DNA from: JAVBQG01 sp031549185
GTDB taxonomy: Bacteria; Synergistota; Synergistia; Synergistales; Synergistaceae
Reading direction: 5' to 3'
Assembly (NCBI GenBank): GCA_031549185.1
Contig: JAVBQG010000002.1
Location: 37,648 to 101,647, forward strand
Length of the DNA: 64,000 nt
Each line of letters starts with the position of its first letter. The first letter of the stretch is position 1. The notes beneath the pieces are model-generated. The model saw only the letters and a program-made list of their open reading frames with translations, did not search any database and was not told the origin of the DNA. Below are positions 9,167 through 17,834 of this stretch, one piece after another. The translations under genes and the position numbers were made by a program.

Positions 9167-10573
9167 CTAGGCCCCTGTATGCTTTGCGATGGCGCGCGCC
9201 GCCCAAATGCCGGAGGCGGACGCCTGTATCACGCCTCTCGTCACGCCGGCCCCGTCGCCCGAGGCCCACAGGCCGGGTATCCGTGTGGCGAGCGACGAGT
9301 CGAGATCGAGTTTGAGGCTGAAGAACTTGACCTCGACGCCGTAAAGGAGCGTGTGGCTGCTGTTGATGCCGGGGATGATCGGGTCCAGCGCCGTGATCAT
9401 CTCCATGATGCCGGTGAGGTGCCTGTAGGGGAGCACGAATGAGAGATCGCCCGGCTCGGCGGTCTCGAGTGTAGGGCGCACGAGGCCGCGCGCGAGGCGC
9501 TCGTGCGTCGAGCGCCTTCCCTTGCGGAGGTCGCCGAGGCGCTGGACCATCACCCCTCCCGCCAGCATGTTGGCAAGGCGCGCGATGTGGCTGCCGTAGC
9601 CGGTGGGGTCCTTGAACGGCTTGGTGAAATGCGTCGAGACGAGGATGGCGAAGTTGGTGTTCTCCGTCTTCTTCTCCTCGTCGCGGTTGGAGTGCCCGTT
9701 CACCGTCAGGATCCCCTGGCGCGACTGGAACTCGGTCGTCACCTCGCCGTGCGGGCACATGCAGAACGTGCGGACGCGGTCGTCGAAGGTCGGCGTGTCG
9801 AGAATCGCCTTGATCTCGTAGAACTGGTCCGTGATCTCCTTCGCCCAGGCCGCCGGAATCTCGACGCGCACGCCGATGTCCACCGGCAGAGAGGCGATGT
9901 CGAGGCCCAGTTTGCGGATCGTCTCCTCCATCCAGGGGGCTCCCTCTCGGCCCGGGGCGAGCAGCACGTTCCTGGCCGCGATCTCGCCCCCGTCCTCCAG
10001 CAGCACGCCGCGCACGGCGCCCGATTTATCGAGGAGAACCTCTCTCACCATGGTGTTCGTGCGAACCTCGCACTTGTCCCTGACGTGCAGGTAGAGGCTG
10101 TGGAGGATATCCTTCGATCGGTCGGTGCCCATGTGTCGGATCGTCGCTGGCAACACTTCGAGACCGGCGCGCCGCGCCCGGTCGATGATCCTTGACGCCA
10201 GCTCGCCCTCCGGTTTGAAGAGCGTCGTCGAGGCGCCGTGCTCCAGGTAGACCTTGTCGACCTCGTCGATCAGCTTCATCAGTTCGGCCCGCCCGCAGTA
10301 CTGCTCCATGTTGCCGCCGAACTCCGGGGTCAGCGTCAGCTTGCCGTCGGAGAAGGCGCCGGCGCCGCCCCAGCCGCAGACGACGTTGCACGGCTTGCAG
10401 TGGACGCACTCCTTGGCGCCGAACTTGAGCGGGCACGAACGCTTGTCGATGTCCTTGCCCTTGTCGAGGAGCAGAATTTTTTTATTCGCCTTCGAGAGTT
10501 CGAGTGCCGCGAAGAGCCCGGCTGGTCCCGCTCCCACGATGATGACGTCGTAGCTTTCCTGTGCTTTCTTCAT
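9167..10573 (-). CDS. Uncharacterised FAD-dependent dehydrogenase (COG2509-like)
   Basis: This 468-residue flavoprotein starts with a Rossmann FAD motif GAGPAGLFA near residue 14. It has a cysteine-rich stretch typical of the COG2509 family (KECVHCKPCNVVCGWGG) and a C-terminal FAD-closing block ending in GLWASGDGAGVTRG. The substrate is unknown. AGGGA lies about 8 bases before the ATG on the minus strand. The gene lies 12 bp upstream of the diguanylate cyclase gene and may share its transcript. Confidence 0.85.
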   Translation of the reverse strand: MKKAQESYDVIIVGAGPAGLFAALELSKANKKILLLDKGKDIDKRSCPLKFGAKECVHCKPCNVVCGWGGAGAFSDGKLTLTPEFGGNMEQYCGRAELMKLIDEVDKVYLEHGASTTLFKPEGELASRIIDRARRAGLEVLPATIRHMGTDRSKDILHSLYLHVRDKCEVRTNTMVREVLLDKSGAVRGVLLEDGGEIAARNVLLAPGREGAPWMEETIRKLGLDIASLPVDIGVRVEIPAAWAKEITDQFYEIKAILDTPTFDDRVRTFCMCPHGEVTTEFQSRQGILTVNGHSNRDEEKKTENTNFAILVSTHFTKPFKDPTGYGSHIARLANMLAGGVMVQRLGDLRKGRRSTHERLARGLVRPTLETAEPGDLSFVLPYRHLTGIMEMITALDPIIPGINSSHTLLYGVEVKFFSLKLDLDSSLATRIPGLWASGDGAGVTRGVIQASASGIWAARAIAKHTGA

Positions 10574-10666
10574 GACAAACGATCCCTACTTTTTGCCTCG
10601 TCATGGCCATGTTTTATTTTTTGTATGAGCTTCGCGGGATTTCGATATTTACCCCTCGGTCCCTTG

Positions 10667-10703
10667 ATAATAACGCAGTCTTTTGAAAAGACTGCGTTAT
10701 TAT
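10667..10703. repeat. 37-nt near-perfect palindrome in the divergent region before hisB
   Basis: Two 18-base arms (10667-10684 and 10686-10703) are exact reverse complements around a single central G. It lies between the divergent FAD dehydrogenase and his operons. It is not followed by a clear T-run on either strand, so an operator is as likely as a terminator. Confidence 0.8.
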
Positions 10704-10763
10704 AGCAATAAAAATGTGAAACACGCAAAAAAGTCGTCCGTACGAGCGAGGTATATCGTGAGC

Positions 10764-10856
10764 TATAATAATTTGTATCAGGAGATGCCGATTAAATCGG
10801 CCAGACGGTTGTTTCTGTCTGGAATTGCCGGAGCGGCAAAGGCTCGCATCTTTGCC
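10764..10856 (+). promoter_or_regulatory. hisB leader: TATAAT box and tandem, partly exclusive hairpins
   Basis: A perfect TATAAT (10764-10769) has no obvious -35 box. It is followed by three back-to-back 6-bp hairpins: 10787-10792/10796-10801, 10801-10806/10817-10822 and 10825-10830/10834-10839. The right arm of the third can instead pair as GGCAAAG (10835-10841) with CTTTGCC (10850-10856), so two structures exclude each other. A further short pairing, 10869-10872/10876-10879, covers part of the hisB ribosome-binding site. No T-box sequence or His-rich leader peptide is seen. An attenuation role is inferred. Confidence 0.45.
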
Positions 10857-10889
10857 CCGATCAATTGGCCTTCAGAAGGAGCTGATGTC

Positions 10890-11471
10890 ATGACCACCGT
10901 GGAGCGCAACACAAAGGAGACGCAAATTTCGCTCTCTCTTTCGCATCCGGCCGACGCCTCGAAACAGAGCCGGATCGACATTCCGTGCGGTTTCCTCGCG
11001 CACATGATCGAGCTGATGACGCACCGCGGACGGCTCTGCCTCGATCTCGAGGCTCGCGGAGACGTGCACGTCGACGCGCATCACCTCACGGAGGACATGG
11101 GCATCGTGCTGGGGATGGCGCTGAAAAATTTTCTGCAGGCGGAGCCGGTCGCGCGCAAGCGCTACGGCTGGTGCCTGCTGCCGATGGACGGCACGCTGGC
11201 GCAGGTGGCGCTCGATCTGAGCGGACGGGGCGGCCTCTTCTGGGAGGGGACGTTCCCGACCGAGAAGTGCGGCGACTTCGACCTCGAGCTGGTGCCGGAG
11301 TTCTTCCGCGGATTCTGCCGCGAATCGCGCGCCACGCTGCACGTGCGCCTGCTCGCCGTCGACAACTCGCACCACGCTGCCGAGGCGGTCTTCAAGGGCG
11401 TCGGCATGGCGCTGGATATGGCCCTCGCGCCCGCCGACGTCGCGCCGAGCACAAAGGGGGAGTGGCTGTGA
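10890..11471 (+). CDS. hisB: Imidazoleglycerol-phosphate dehydratase
   Basis: This enzyme catalyses the sixth step of histidine synthesis. The ATG at 10890 is chosen because AGAAGGAG lies just upstream and the family homology begins right after it, giving 193 residues, the usual length. The frame stays open further upstream to 10683, but that part is leader. Metal-binding motifs are present: an early Glu (TKETQI), FLAHM, HHLTED and NSHHAAE. The usual LDHM is LAHM here. The stop overlaps the hisA start (GTGA). Confidence 0.92.
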   Translation: MTTVERNTKETQISLSLSHPADASKQSRIDIPCGFLAHMIELMTHRGRLCLDLEARGDVHVDAHHLTEDMGIVLGMALKNFLQAEPVARKRYGWCLLPMDGTLAQVALDLSGRGGLFWEGTFPTEKCGDFDLELVPEFFRGFCRESRATLHVRLLAVDNSHHAAEAVFKGVGMALDMALAPADVAPSTKGEWL

Positions 11472-12190
11472 TCGTCCTCCCCGCGATCGACCTCTACGGC
11501 GGCAAAGTCGTGCGTCTCACGAAGGGCGACTTCGCGCAGAAGGCGGAGTACGGCGACAACCCCTGCGACCTCGCGAAGGGCTTTATCGACAAGGGTTGCA
11601 CGCACCTGCACGTCGTGGATCTCGAGGGCGCAGAGCGTGGCGGGCCCAAACACCTGAACGTGCTCTCCGATCTCGCGGCGCTCGGCATGTACGTCGAATA
11701 CGGCGGCGGCCTGCGCAGCCGCCGGGCCATCCGTGGCGCGCTCGACGCCGGGGCGGGGCGTGCGATGGTCGGCAGCCTGCTCTTCGGCGTGGACGACGAT
11801 ATGGCGAGGGATTTGTTCGCCGAGTTCGGCATCGGGATCATGCCGTCGATCGACGTGCAGGCGGGGAGGGTCGTTCACTCCGGCTGGATGGAGAAGACCG
11901 ACAAGGAGCCGGATGCGTGCCTGAGGTGCCTCTCCGCCATCGGATACAAGACCTTCCTTGTGACGGGCGTGGATCGCGACGGTATGCTTGCGGGTCCCGA
12001 CATCGATTTGTATCGACCGCTGGTCGGGGGAACGAGGGACATCGTTGCGGCGGGCGGAGTCACGACGGTCGAGGACATCGCAAGGCTGGCGAGGGTGGGC
12101 GTCGCGGGTGCGGTCGTCGGCAAGGCGCTCTACGAGAGGGATTTCGATCTCGAAGCGGCGCTGAATGTTGCGGGAAGACAGGTGTGCTGA
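11468..12190 (+). CDS. hisA: ProFAR isomerase (phosphoribosylformimino-AICAR phosphate isomerase)
   Basis: HisA opens the phosphoribosyl ring of ProFAR in histidine synthesis. This 240-residue (beta/alpha)8 barrel starts VIVLPAIDLYGGKVVRL, with the catalytic Asp of PAIDL. It has the phosphate-binding blocks YGGGLRS and AAGGVTT typical of HisA/HisF. A GTG start at 11468 is set by AAGGGGGAG upstream and the 4-base overlap with hisB. hisF and hisH are not in the window. Confidence 0.95.
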   Translation: MIVLPAIDLYGGKVVRLTKGDFAQKAEYGDNPCDLAKGFIDKGCTHLHVVDLEGAERGGPKHLNVLSDLAALGMYVEYGGGLRSRRAIRGALDAGAGRAMVGSLLFGVDDDMARDLFAEFGIGIMPSIDVQAGRVVHSGWMEKTDKEPDACLRCLSAIGYKTFLVTGVDRDGMLAGPDIDLYRPLVGGTRDIVAAGGVTTVEDIARLARVGVAGAVVGKALYERDFDLEAALNVAGRQVC

Positions 12191-12191
12191 G

Positions 12192-12815
12192 ATGTTCGAA
12201 AACGTGAAGTTCGACGAAAAGGGCCTTGTCGCGGTCGTCGCGCAGGACTCGAACACCGGCGAGGTGCTGATGACGGCGTGGGCGAACGAAGAGGCGTTAC
12301 GTCTGACTACCGAGCGAGGCGAGCTGGTCCTCTGGAGCCGCTCGCGAGGAGAGATCTGGCACAAGGGCCTCACGAGCGGCAATCGCATGAAGGTGTTGGA
12401 GATTCGTTCCGACTGCGACGGCGACACGCTGCTGGCGCTTGTCGAACCGATGGGGCCCGCGTGCCACACAGGCGAGCGGACCTGTTTCTTCACGAGCCTG
12501 TACAGGCGCGAGGACGCCGCGTCGGACGCGGGGACGTTCCTGGGGCGCCTGGCGCGGTATCTGCAAAAACGGGCGCAAGATTCGCCCGAGGAGAGCTATA
12601 CTGCGCGCCTGCTCGCCAAGGGCCCCGCGCGCGTGGCGCAGAAGGTCGGCGAGGAGGGCGTGGAGACGGCGCTCGCCCTCGCGACGGGCGACCGCGAGAA
12701 TTTCCGCTACGAGGCGGCCGACCTGCTTTATCACCTGGAGGTCGCCTGCATCGCCGCGGACGTTCCGCTGGAGGAGGTCCTGCGCGAATTGATGTCGAGG
12801 CACAAGACCCCCTGA
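12192..12815 (+). CDS. hisI: Bifunctional phosphoribosyl-AMP cyclohydrolase / phosphoribosyl-ATP pyrophosphatase
   Basis: This 207-residue fusion (HisIE) catalyses steps two and three of histidine synthesis. The N-terminal HisI part carries the zinc cysteines in DSDCDGDTLL-like (here IRSDCDGD) and CHTGERTCFF. The C-terminal HisE part carries the MazG-type motif KVGEEGVETALA and the YEAADLLYHL helix. The ATG at 12192 lies one base after the hisA stop. A hairpin at about 12821-12838 follows the gene. Confidence 0.95.
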   Translation: MFENVKFDEKGLVAVVAQDSNTGEVLMTAWANEEALRLTTERGELVLWSRSRGEIWHKGLTSGNRMKVLEIRSDCDGDTLLALVEPMGPACHTGERTCFFTSLYRREDAASDAGTFLGRLARYLQKRAQDSPEESYTARLLAKGPARVAQKVGEEGVETALALATGDRENFRYEAADLLYHLEVACIAADVPLEEVLRELMSRHKTP

Positions 12816-12849
12816 CGATCCGAAGGGGCGGATTCGGTCTCATGCGGAT

Positions 12850-12878
12850 TTGCTATTGCGGCGTTCTGGGGCTACAAT
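12850..12878 (+). promoter_or_regulatory. Predicted sigma-70 promoter for the Synerg-CTERM protein gene
   Basis: TTGCTA (12850-12855), a 17-bp spacer and TACAAT (12873-12878) lie about 43 bp upstream of the start at 12921, followed by GGGGGGAG as ribosome-binding site. Confidence 0.6.
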
Positions 12879-12920
12879 GATTTTGTTGTTTCATTCATTT
12901 CGCTGGGGGGAGTATAAGTG

Positions 12921-14510
12921 ATGCGTATATCCGGATCGATGAAATTTTCACTGACGATGTTGTTTCTCCTTTTGTTTTTGGGGTCACTGGGAGGTACGGC
13001 AGCCCAGGCCGCAACGTACGGAGAGATCGCCAGCCTGGCGGGGACGCCTAGCCTGAGCGGCTCCAGAGGCGGCTACAATGTGACGCTGATCGCGTCGCAG
13101 CAGACGGCGCTCACGATCACCGCGACGGCCGCCTCTACGGCGACGGACAACACAGGCACGAGGATCAAGTGGAGCGTGATCGGCGATACCGGTACGACCT
13201 CTGTCCCCACGATCGTTCCGACGGACGGTCTCTCCACGCTCGATGCGACGAACACGGCGACGTGCAGCATTCAGTTCGCCAACCCTTCGGCGAGCGACCG
13301 CTTCACCGTCACGGCGCAACTGGTGGACGCCGCGGGGGCGAATGTCGGCGCGAACGCCGTCGTGCGGGTTTTGTTCGTCGTCCCGGTTCCCATCGCGGGC
13401 GTGACGCTCGACAGTAACACGCTCTCCGTTCGCCAGGGCGGGAGACCGGTGTATTTGAAGGCGATTCCGTCGCCCTCGACCGCGACCGGCGTCTCCTACA
13501 CATGGTTCTCGAAAAACCCGACCGTTGCGGCGGTCACGCAGATGACCACCACCTCCCCGGACATGGCGCTCGTGACGGGCGCCTACCCCGGTTACAGCAC
13601 ACAGGTCGAGGTGCAGGCGCTCGGCTACGGCAACGCGACGTATAGCGCAACTTGCAACGTCACCGTCGTCGGCAAGGGGGAGATTGCGGACGACATGAAG
13701 ATCGCGCCCGTCATGGGGACCGCCGGGGAAGCGAACATTATCGGCCTGTACGCCGTCGACTCCACGTTCGTCTCCGACGCCTACGCGCTGACGGACACGA
13801 CGATCAAGGCCTCCTCCGGCATGGGCAGCTCGGGCACGCCCAGATACCTTCTCACGGCGGCCGGAATCTATCCCATGCCGCTTGTGAACGTCGATCGCGC
13901 CGGCATCATGACAGCCCTCGGCTCCACGAACTATTCGACTACCACGGTGGGCGCGCTGCGTTTCGACCTCGACTTCGCGCCCCCGATGGCGCGGGGAGAC
14001 ATGGTGCCCTTCGTCCTCGCGTTCAAACTGGACGGCGCCTACTACCCAGACGGAAAGACGGCGGTCTCCAAGCCGCTGACTCCCACCGCTTTCCAGAATG
14101 AGTTCAGGCTGCTCAAGTATTTCGAACGCAACAACAAGCGCTACGTCATCAACATCAGCGACATTCTGCAGAAGAAGTCGGCGAACGCCTACGTCAAGAT
14201 GACGAACGACTACATCCAGCTGGTGCCGCTCGTGGTCTTCGTGGATGACGTCGCGCCCGCCACGGGCTGCGATCAGCGCGTGGGCGCGCAGAACGAGTAC
14301 GGCGTAAAATACGATCAGGCGAATAAGCTTCTCTTCATCTACGACGGCAGCGCGAACACCAAGGTTGAGGATCCGATCGTGCTCGAGCGCAAGACAGGCT
14401 CCGGCGGTGGCGGTGGCGGCGGTGGATGTTCGACCTCGACCGGCATGGCGGGCGCGATGCTGCTCCTTGCCGCGGTGACGCCTCTTGTCGTTCGCAGGAA
14501 GAAGTCCTGA
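12921..14510 (+). CDS. Exported Ig-like protein with Synerg-CTERM sorting signal
   Basis: This 529-residue secreted protein starts with a signal peptide (hydrophobic core about residues 9-25, cut after AAQA). It has Ser/Thr-rich beta-sandwich domains resembling bacterial Ig-like (BIG2) repeats, with a clear one near residues 155-250. The C-terminus has eight glycines, a cysteine, a hydrophobic helix and RRKKS, which is the Synerg-CTERM signal described in Synergistota. It is probably processed and anchored at the cell surface. Function is unknown. The ATG at 12921 follows a strong GGGGGGAG; a GTG lies three bases before it. Confidence 0.8.
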   Translation: MRISGSMKFSLTMLFLLLFLGSLGGTAAQAATYGEIASLAGTPSLSGSRGGYNVTLIASQQTALTITATAASTATDNTGTRIKWSVIGDTGTTSVPTIVPTDGLSTLDATNTATCSIQFANPSASDRFTVTAQLVDAAGANVGANAVVRVLFVVPVPIAGVTLDSNTLSVRQGGRPVYLKAIPSPSTATGVSYTWFSKNPTVAAVTQMTTTSPDMALVTGAYPGYSTQVEVQALGYGNATYSATCNVTVVGKGEIADDMKIAPVMGTAGEANIIGLYAVDSTFVSDAYALTDTTIKASSGMGSSGTPRYLLTAAGIYPMPLVNVDRAGIMTALGSTNYSTTTVGALRFDLDFAPPMARGDMVPFVLAFKLDGAYYPDGKTAVSKPLTPTAFQNEFRLLKYFERNNKRYVINISDILQKKSANAYVKMTNDYIQLVPLVVFVDDVAPATGCDQRVGAQNEYGVKYDQANKLLFIYDGSANTKVEDPIVLERKTGSGGGGGGGGCSTSTGMAGAMLLLAAVTPLVVRRKKS

Positions 14511-16491
14511 CCGGTTCGATCGTACGGATACGGCGAAGGGGCGCGCGCTGCGCCCCTTCGCTCTTTTGCTCCTCGCGCTCCTTTCCTCGCTTCTCGCCAC
14601 GCTCGCGTCGGCCGAGCCGCCGCACTTGCCCGAAATTCCCTACGGCGGGTACAACGTCGACCGCGACCCCTCGTTTGCGCGGCGCCTCTATCCCGCGGTA
14701 TTGAAAAGATACTTCGACCTGAAAACCCGGGATGTCGTTCTTCACTCGCCGACGCTCGATCGTATGGCTTCGAGCTCCGGAGGCAACTTCGCCTCGGACG
14801 CGTCCGGCGCCGCCGCCCGCTTTACCACGAACGAGGAGATGTCGGATTTCCTCGCGCGCTTGCCCTCCACGCGCATGCGGCGGCAGAGCCTCGCCACGAT
14901 CGCGTCGAAGAACAAAAACGGCGGGACCGAGGCGCTTTTCGCGCTGCCTCTGTTGACCTTCAGCAAGCCGTCCGTCGAGAGCCTCACTGAACTTCGGGCG
15001 CTCGGCAAGCCGGTCGTCTGGTTTCAGGCGCAGATACACGGCGACGAGCCGGCTGGCGCGGAGGCGATGATGGTCCTCGCGCGCGATCTCGCCGAGGACC
15101 GGGAGAATCTGCTGGATTCTATCTCCGTCGTGGTCGTGCCGCGCGTCAACGTGGACGGCGCCTGGCGCAATCAGCGGGGGACGAACTCGGCCGATCCGGA
15201 CTTCGAGAACCTGGATCTCAACCGGGACGCGCTGGCCGTCCTCTCGCCGATCACGCGCGCGCTGCGCGGCGCGTTCCTCGCCTGCCGCCCGCACGTGTTC
15301 GTCGATTTCCACGAAATGGGGTATGCCGTGGACGGCTCGGGGGAGTACGCGAACCCGGGGAATTCGGGGTCTCTCATCCGGCATCGCTACTACAACGATT
15401 ACGACCTCGCGATACTCGTGGCTCATCCGTACAATACGCCGGGAAAAATCACGGAGCTCGCGCGCGAATTGGAGTCCGGCGTCGCCAGAGACGCCCTCTC
15501 CGCGGGGTTGAAAGCGGAGCGCTACGTTTACGACGCGGACTGGATCGTGGGGGCCGAGAGCGTCGTTCGGCAGTTGCGCGGCGCCTCCGGAACGACGTTT
15601 CTCGTGCGCCCCGCCCGCATGATGGAGGGCCCCCCCGACGAGTGCATCTCGGATTCGGCGGCCGCACTGAGCCCGGCAGTCTCCCTGCTCGTCGAGACGC
15701 GCGCGCCGAAAATTCTGACCAACTTCAAGACCAGGGTCTACGCGCACTACGTAGCGGCATCGTCGATCCTGCGGCAGGTAGTTGCCCGCCCCGATGCGTT
15801 TGCCGAGGCAGTGGAGGGCGGTGCCCGGGGTATCTCCGAGATGGGACGGAATCCAGCCGCGGCGGATGATGTCGTATTGTGGGCGAGGCAGGGGGAGGAG
15901 CGGGGAGTCTCTCTGTCCACCCTGGCTCCGGACGCTTCGAAGCGCGGCGTATCGACGGAGAGTTTCAAACTCGGGAGGTTTTACGGCAACCGGCTCCTGA
16001 CGCCGGTCAAATCCGTCAGGCGTCCGTATGCCTATATCCTCTCCGCCGACGAGGCGAACGCGCCGCAGCTTGCAGCGCGCCTCGCGCTGACGGGCGTGGC
16101 GCTGAGCCGTCTGCCCGGGAGGGCGACGCTTCGCGTAGAGGTCTATACGGTGCGCTCCGTGGCGCCGGCCGAGGGGCCGGCGTTGGGCTACGCGACGCGC
16201 AGCGGCGACTACTTTCCGATGAACCGGACGTTGACGCACGCGATCGACGGTGTGAGCGCGTCGCCGGGGGAGAGAACTTTCCCGAAGGGCACGTATTTTT
16301 TCCGCATGTCGCAGCCCTCAGCAAACCTCGCTGCTCTGGCGGTCGAACCGATGGCCAACCGCAACCTCGGCAACTACTGGTACACGCTCTCGCGCGAGTA
16401 TAAAGCGAGCGCGGCCCTGGGGTTCCTGCCATTTCGGATCGGCGGGGAGTTCCCCGTGTATCGTTGTATGGAGCCGATCGACCTGCCCTAA
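14485..16491 (+). CDS. Exported M14-family zinc carboxypeptidase
   Basis: This protein of up to 668 residues has a signal peptide ending ATLASA and an M14 peptidase domain. The zinc ligands are HGDEPAGAE (HxxE, about residue 190) and a later DFHEMG. NLDLNRD is the substrate-binding Asn-Arg block. It probably trims peptides in the envelope. No ATG or GTG precedes the signal peptide. The TTG at 14485, overlapping the previous gene by 26 bases, is the longest option, and a CTG at 14548 or TTG at 14566 would give shorter leaders. The start is therefore uncertain. Confidence 0.8.
   Translation: MSFAGRSPDRFDRTDTAKGRALRPFALLLLALLSSLLATLASAEPPHLPEIPYGGYNVDRDPSFARRLYPAVLKRYFDLKTRDVVLHSPTLDRMASSSGGNFASDASGAAARFTTNEEMSDFLARLPSTRMRRQSLATIASKNKNGGTEALFALPLLTFSKPSVESLTELRALGKPVVWFQAQIHGDEPAGAEAMMVLARDLAEDRENLLDSISVVVVPRVNVDGAWRNQRGTNSADPDFENLDLNRDALAVLSPITRALRGAFLACRPHVFVDFHEMGYAVDGSGEYANPGNSGSLIRHRYYNDYDLAILVAHPYNTPGKITELARELESGVARDALSAGLKAERYVYDADWIVGAESVVRQLRGASGTTFLVRPARMMEGPPDECISDSAAALSPAVSLLVETRAPKILTNFKTRVYAHYVAASSILRQVVARPDAFAEAVEGGARGISEMGRNPAAADDVVLWARQGEERGVSLSTLAPDASKRGVSTESFKLGRFYGNRLLTPVKSVRRPYAYILSADEANAPQLAARLALTGVALSRLPGRATLRVEVYTVRSVAPAEGPALGYATRSGDYFPMNRTLTHAIDGVSASPGERTFPKGTYFFRMSQPSANLAALAVEPMANRNLGNYWYTLSREYKASAALGFLPFRIGGEFPVYRCMEPIDLP
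14533..14567 (+). terminator. Strong hairpin at the 5' end of the carboxypeptidase gene
   Basis: A perfect 12-bp G+C-rich stem (14533-14544 with 14550-14561), with a 5-base loop, is followed by TCTTTT. It looks like the terminator of the upstream Synerg-CTERM gene, yet it lies inside the open frame that encodes the next signal peptide. It may reduce read-through. Confidence 0.6.
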
Positions 16492-16523
16492 AAAGCCGCT
16501 CGCCCTCTTTGCGGGCGAACGGC
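16491..16523 (-). terminator. Terminator of the XRE regulator gene
   Basis: The stem 16495-16505/16513-16523 has one mismatch. On the minus strand it runs into TTTTT, so it ends the leftward regulator gene. It may also stop the carboxypeptidase transcript. Confidence 0.7.
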
Positions 16524-16549
16524 AGGTCGGCATGAATCCGTTTTCGCGG

Positions 16550-17044
16550 TCAATCGGACGATTCCTTGTCCTCCAGCAATTTCTCGACCAGCGTACCAAC
16601 CCTCTCCAGGTCGAGCGCCAGGCTATTCAATTCTCTTCGGGTGGCCAGGTGTCCCTCCCTGCCCAGGGAGTCGTACAGATCCCTGCACCTCCTCAGACAG
16701 CTGAACATTGGGCGCGCGGCGCGAACGGGAGATACGTCCGTGTCGCGGAGCCACAGCCGCTCTCTGCGGCGTTCGACGAATTCGCGTGGGGCGGCCGCCT
16801 CCACGGCGGGTATGGGTTTGTGTTCGGGGTCGTTCGAATCGCCGCGAAGGTACGAGAAGGATACGTCGAGAGCGCCGACGATCTTTCGCAAGATCTCGTC
16901 GGGGAGTTCCTGCTCCGACGTCTCCCAGTAGTTGACTGTCGTATCCGAGATACTCAGAGCCGCAGCCAGGTCCGCCGCGCTCATGTTCCTCAGCTCTCTC
17001 GCCTGTTTGATTCGTTCACCGAAGGATATTTGCGTACAGTTCAT
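16550..17044 (-). CDS. XRE-family helix-turn-helix regulator
   Basis: This 164-residue protein has an N-terminal HTH of the Cro/CI type (about residues 8-65): FGERIKQARELRNMSAADLAAALSIS with the recognition helix near DTTVNYWE. The rest is charged, with a helical C-terminus that may dimerise. It is outside the prophage. Inverted GTAC repeats just upstream are a candidate autoregulatory operator. Confidence 0.8.
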   Translation of the reverse strand: MNCTQISFGERIKQARELRNMSAADLAAALSISDTTVNYWETSEQELPDEILRKIVGALDVSFSYLRGDSNDPEHKPIPAVEAAAPREFVERRRERLWLRDTDVSPVRAARPMFSCLRRCRDLYDSLGREGHLATRRELNSLALDLERVGTLVEKLLEDKESSD

Positions 17045-17070
17045 CCATAATACCTCGTACCATATTTTTT

Positions 17071-17093
17071 CGTACGCGCCCGAATGGCGTACG
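17071..17093. promoter_or_regulatory. Candidate operator for the XRE regulator
   Basis: CGTACGC (17071-17077) and GCGTACG (17087-17093) form a 7-bp inverted repeat with a 9-base spacer, about 30-50 bases upstream of the regulator start. Another CGTAC lies at 17056-17060. Confidence 0.4.
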
Positions 17094-17175
17094 TTCAGTA
17101 TAGCACCAGAAGGTTCTTTTTGTGTGTAAAATTGCGAAGCTGGCAGCCCTCGCCCGCGATTCCGTCGACTTTTCG

Positions 17176-17739
17176 TCAGCGTAGGAATTCGAGCTTCGAA
17201 ATCTTCGTGTCGTGATCCAGAACGGTGTTCTTGAGGTTGTTCACGGTGCTTTGGAGGTCGGTGATCCTGCCGTTCTGCGCTTCGAGCTTGTCTTTGAGGC
17301 TGTTTTTCTCCGCCTCCAGCCGCTCGACGCGGGCGTTCAGCGCTGCCACCTCTTCCTTGAGCCCGGAGGTGTAGGTGAAGCTCAGGCTGACGAGCAGCAT
17401 GACCACAAAGACCACGACGATCAGGGCGGCGGCGGTGACGAACAACTTTTTTCTCGTTTCGCCCGGTACGATGGTGGAGGCGGGGTATTCGGGCTCCGGG
17501 AGCGGCGCCGTCTCCGGGCGCGAGAAGACGTTCGCCTCGCCGCGGCCGGCCGGCCGCGAAAGCATCTTCTCCTTCGCCTCGTCCAATTCGAGGAGAAGGG
17601 CCTTCGTCTGCTCGTGCTCCTCCGTTCCCTCCTCGAAGTTCGCCGGGTTCAGGTAGAGTTTCCGCCTGTTGTACGCTTCCTCGATCTCCCTCTCGGTCGC
17701 GCCTTCCGGAATGCCGAGCAATTCATGCGGTGGTCTCAT
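17176..17739 (-). CDS. J-domain-like, membrane-anchored coiled-coil protein
   Basis: This 187-residue protein has three parts. Residues 1-60 resemble a J domain (HELLGIPEGATEREIEEAYNRR), but the HPD tripeptide needed to stimulate Hsp70 is absent. One membrane helix lies near 98-120. A heptad-like coiled coil near 125-187 follows (EEVAALNARVERLEAEKNSL). A scaffold or adaptor at the membrane is likely. Function is unknown. Confidence 0.7.
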   Translation of the reverse strand: MRPPHELLGIPEGATEREIEEAYNRRKLYLNPANFEEGTEEHEQTKALLLELDEAKEKMLSRPAGRGEANVFSRPETAPLPEPEYPASTIVPGETRKKLFVTAAALIVVVFVVMLLVSLSFTYTSGLKEEVAALNARVERLEAEKNSLKDKLEAQNGRITDLQSTVNNLKNTVLDHDTKISKLEFLR

Positions 17740-17834
17740 GTGTTCACCTCACTGTGGCGTTGGAACGAAATAAAGTTTAACCTATATTCATTACATAATA
17801 CCAAATGGTTTTGTTGCGTCAAGGCCGGCTATAA

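Noticed and set aside
10704..10889. T-box or his leader-peptide attenuator before hisB
   Set aside because: The conserved T-box sequence is missing, no run of His codons is found, and no T-tract follows the hairpins. Only structural attenuation remains as a hypothesis.
10683..10889. 69-codon N-terminal extension of HisB
   Set aside because: The frame is open, but homology starts at 10890, where a strong ribosome-binding site is found; the extra part contains the leader hairpins.
16550..17739. Toxin-antitoxin pair (XRE protein and neighbour)
   Set aside because: The XRE protein and the J-like membrane protein are separated by 131 bp, and neither resembles a known toxin.
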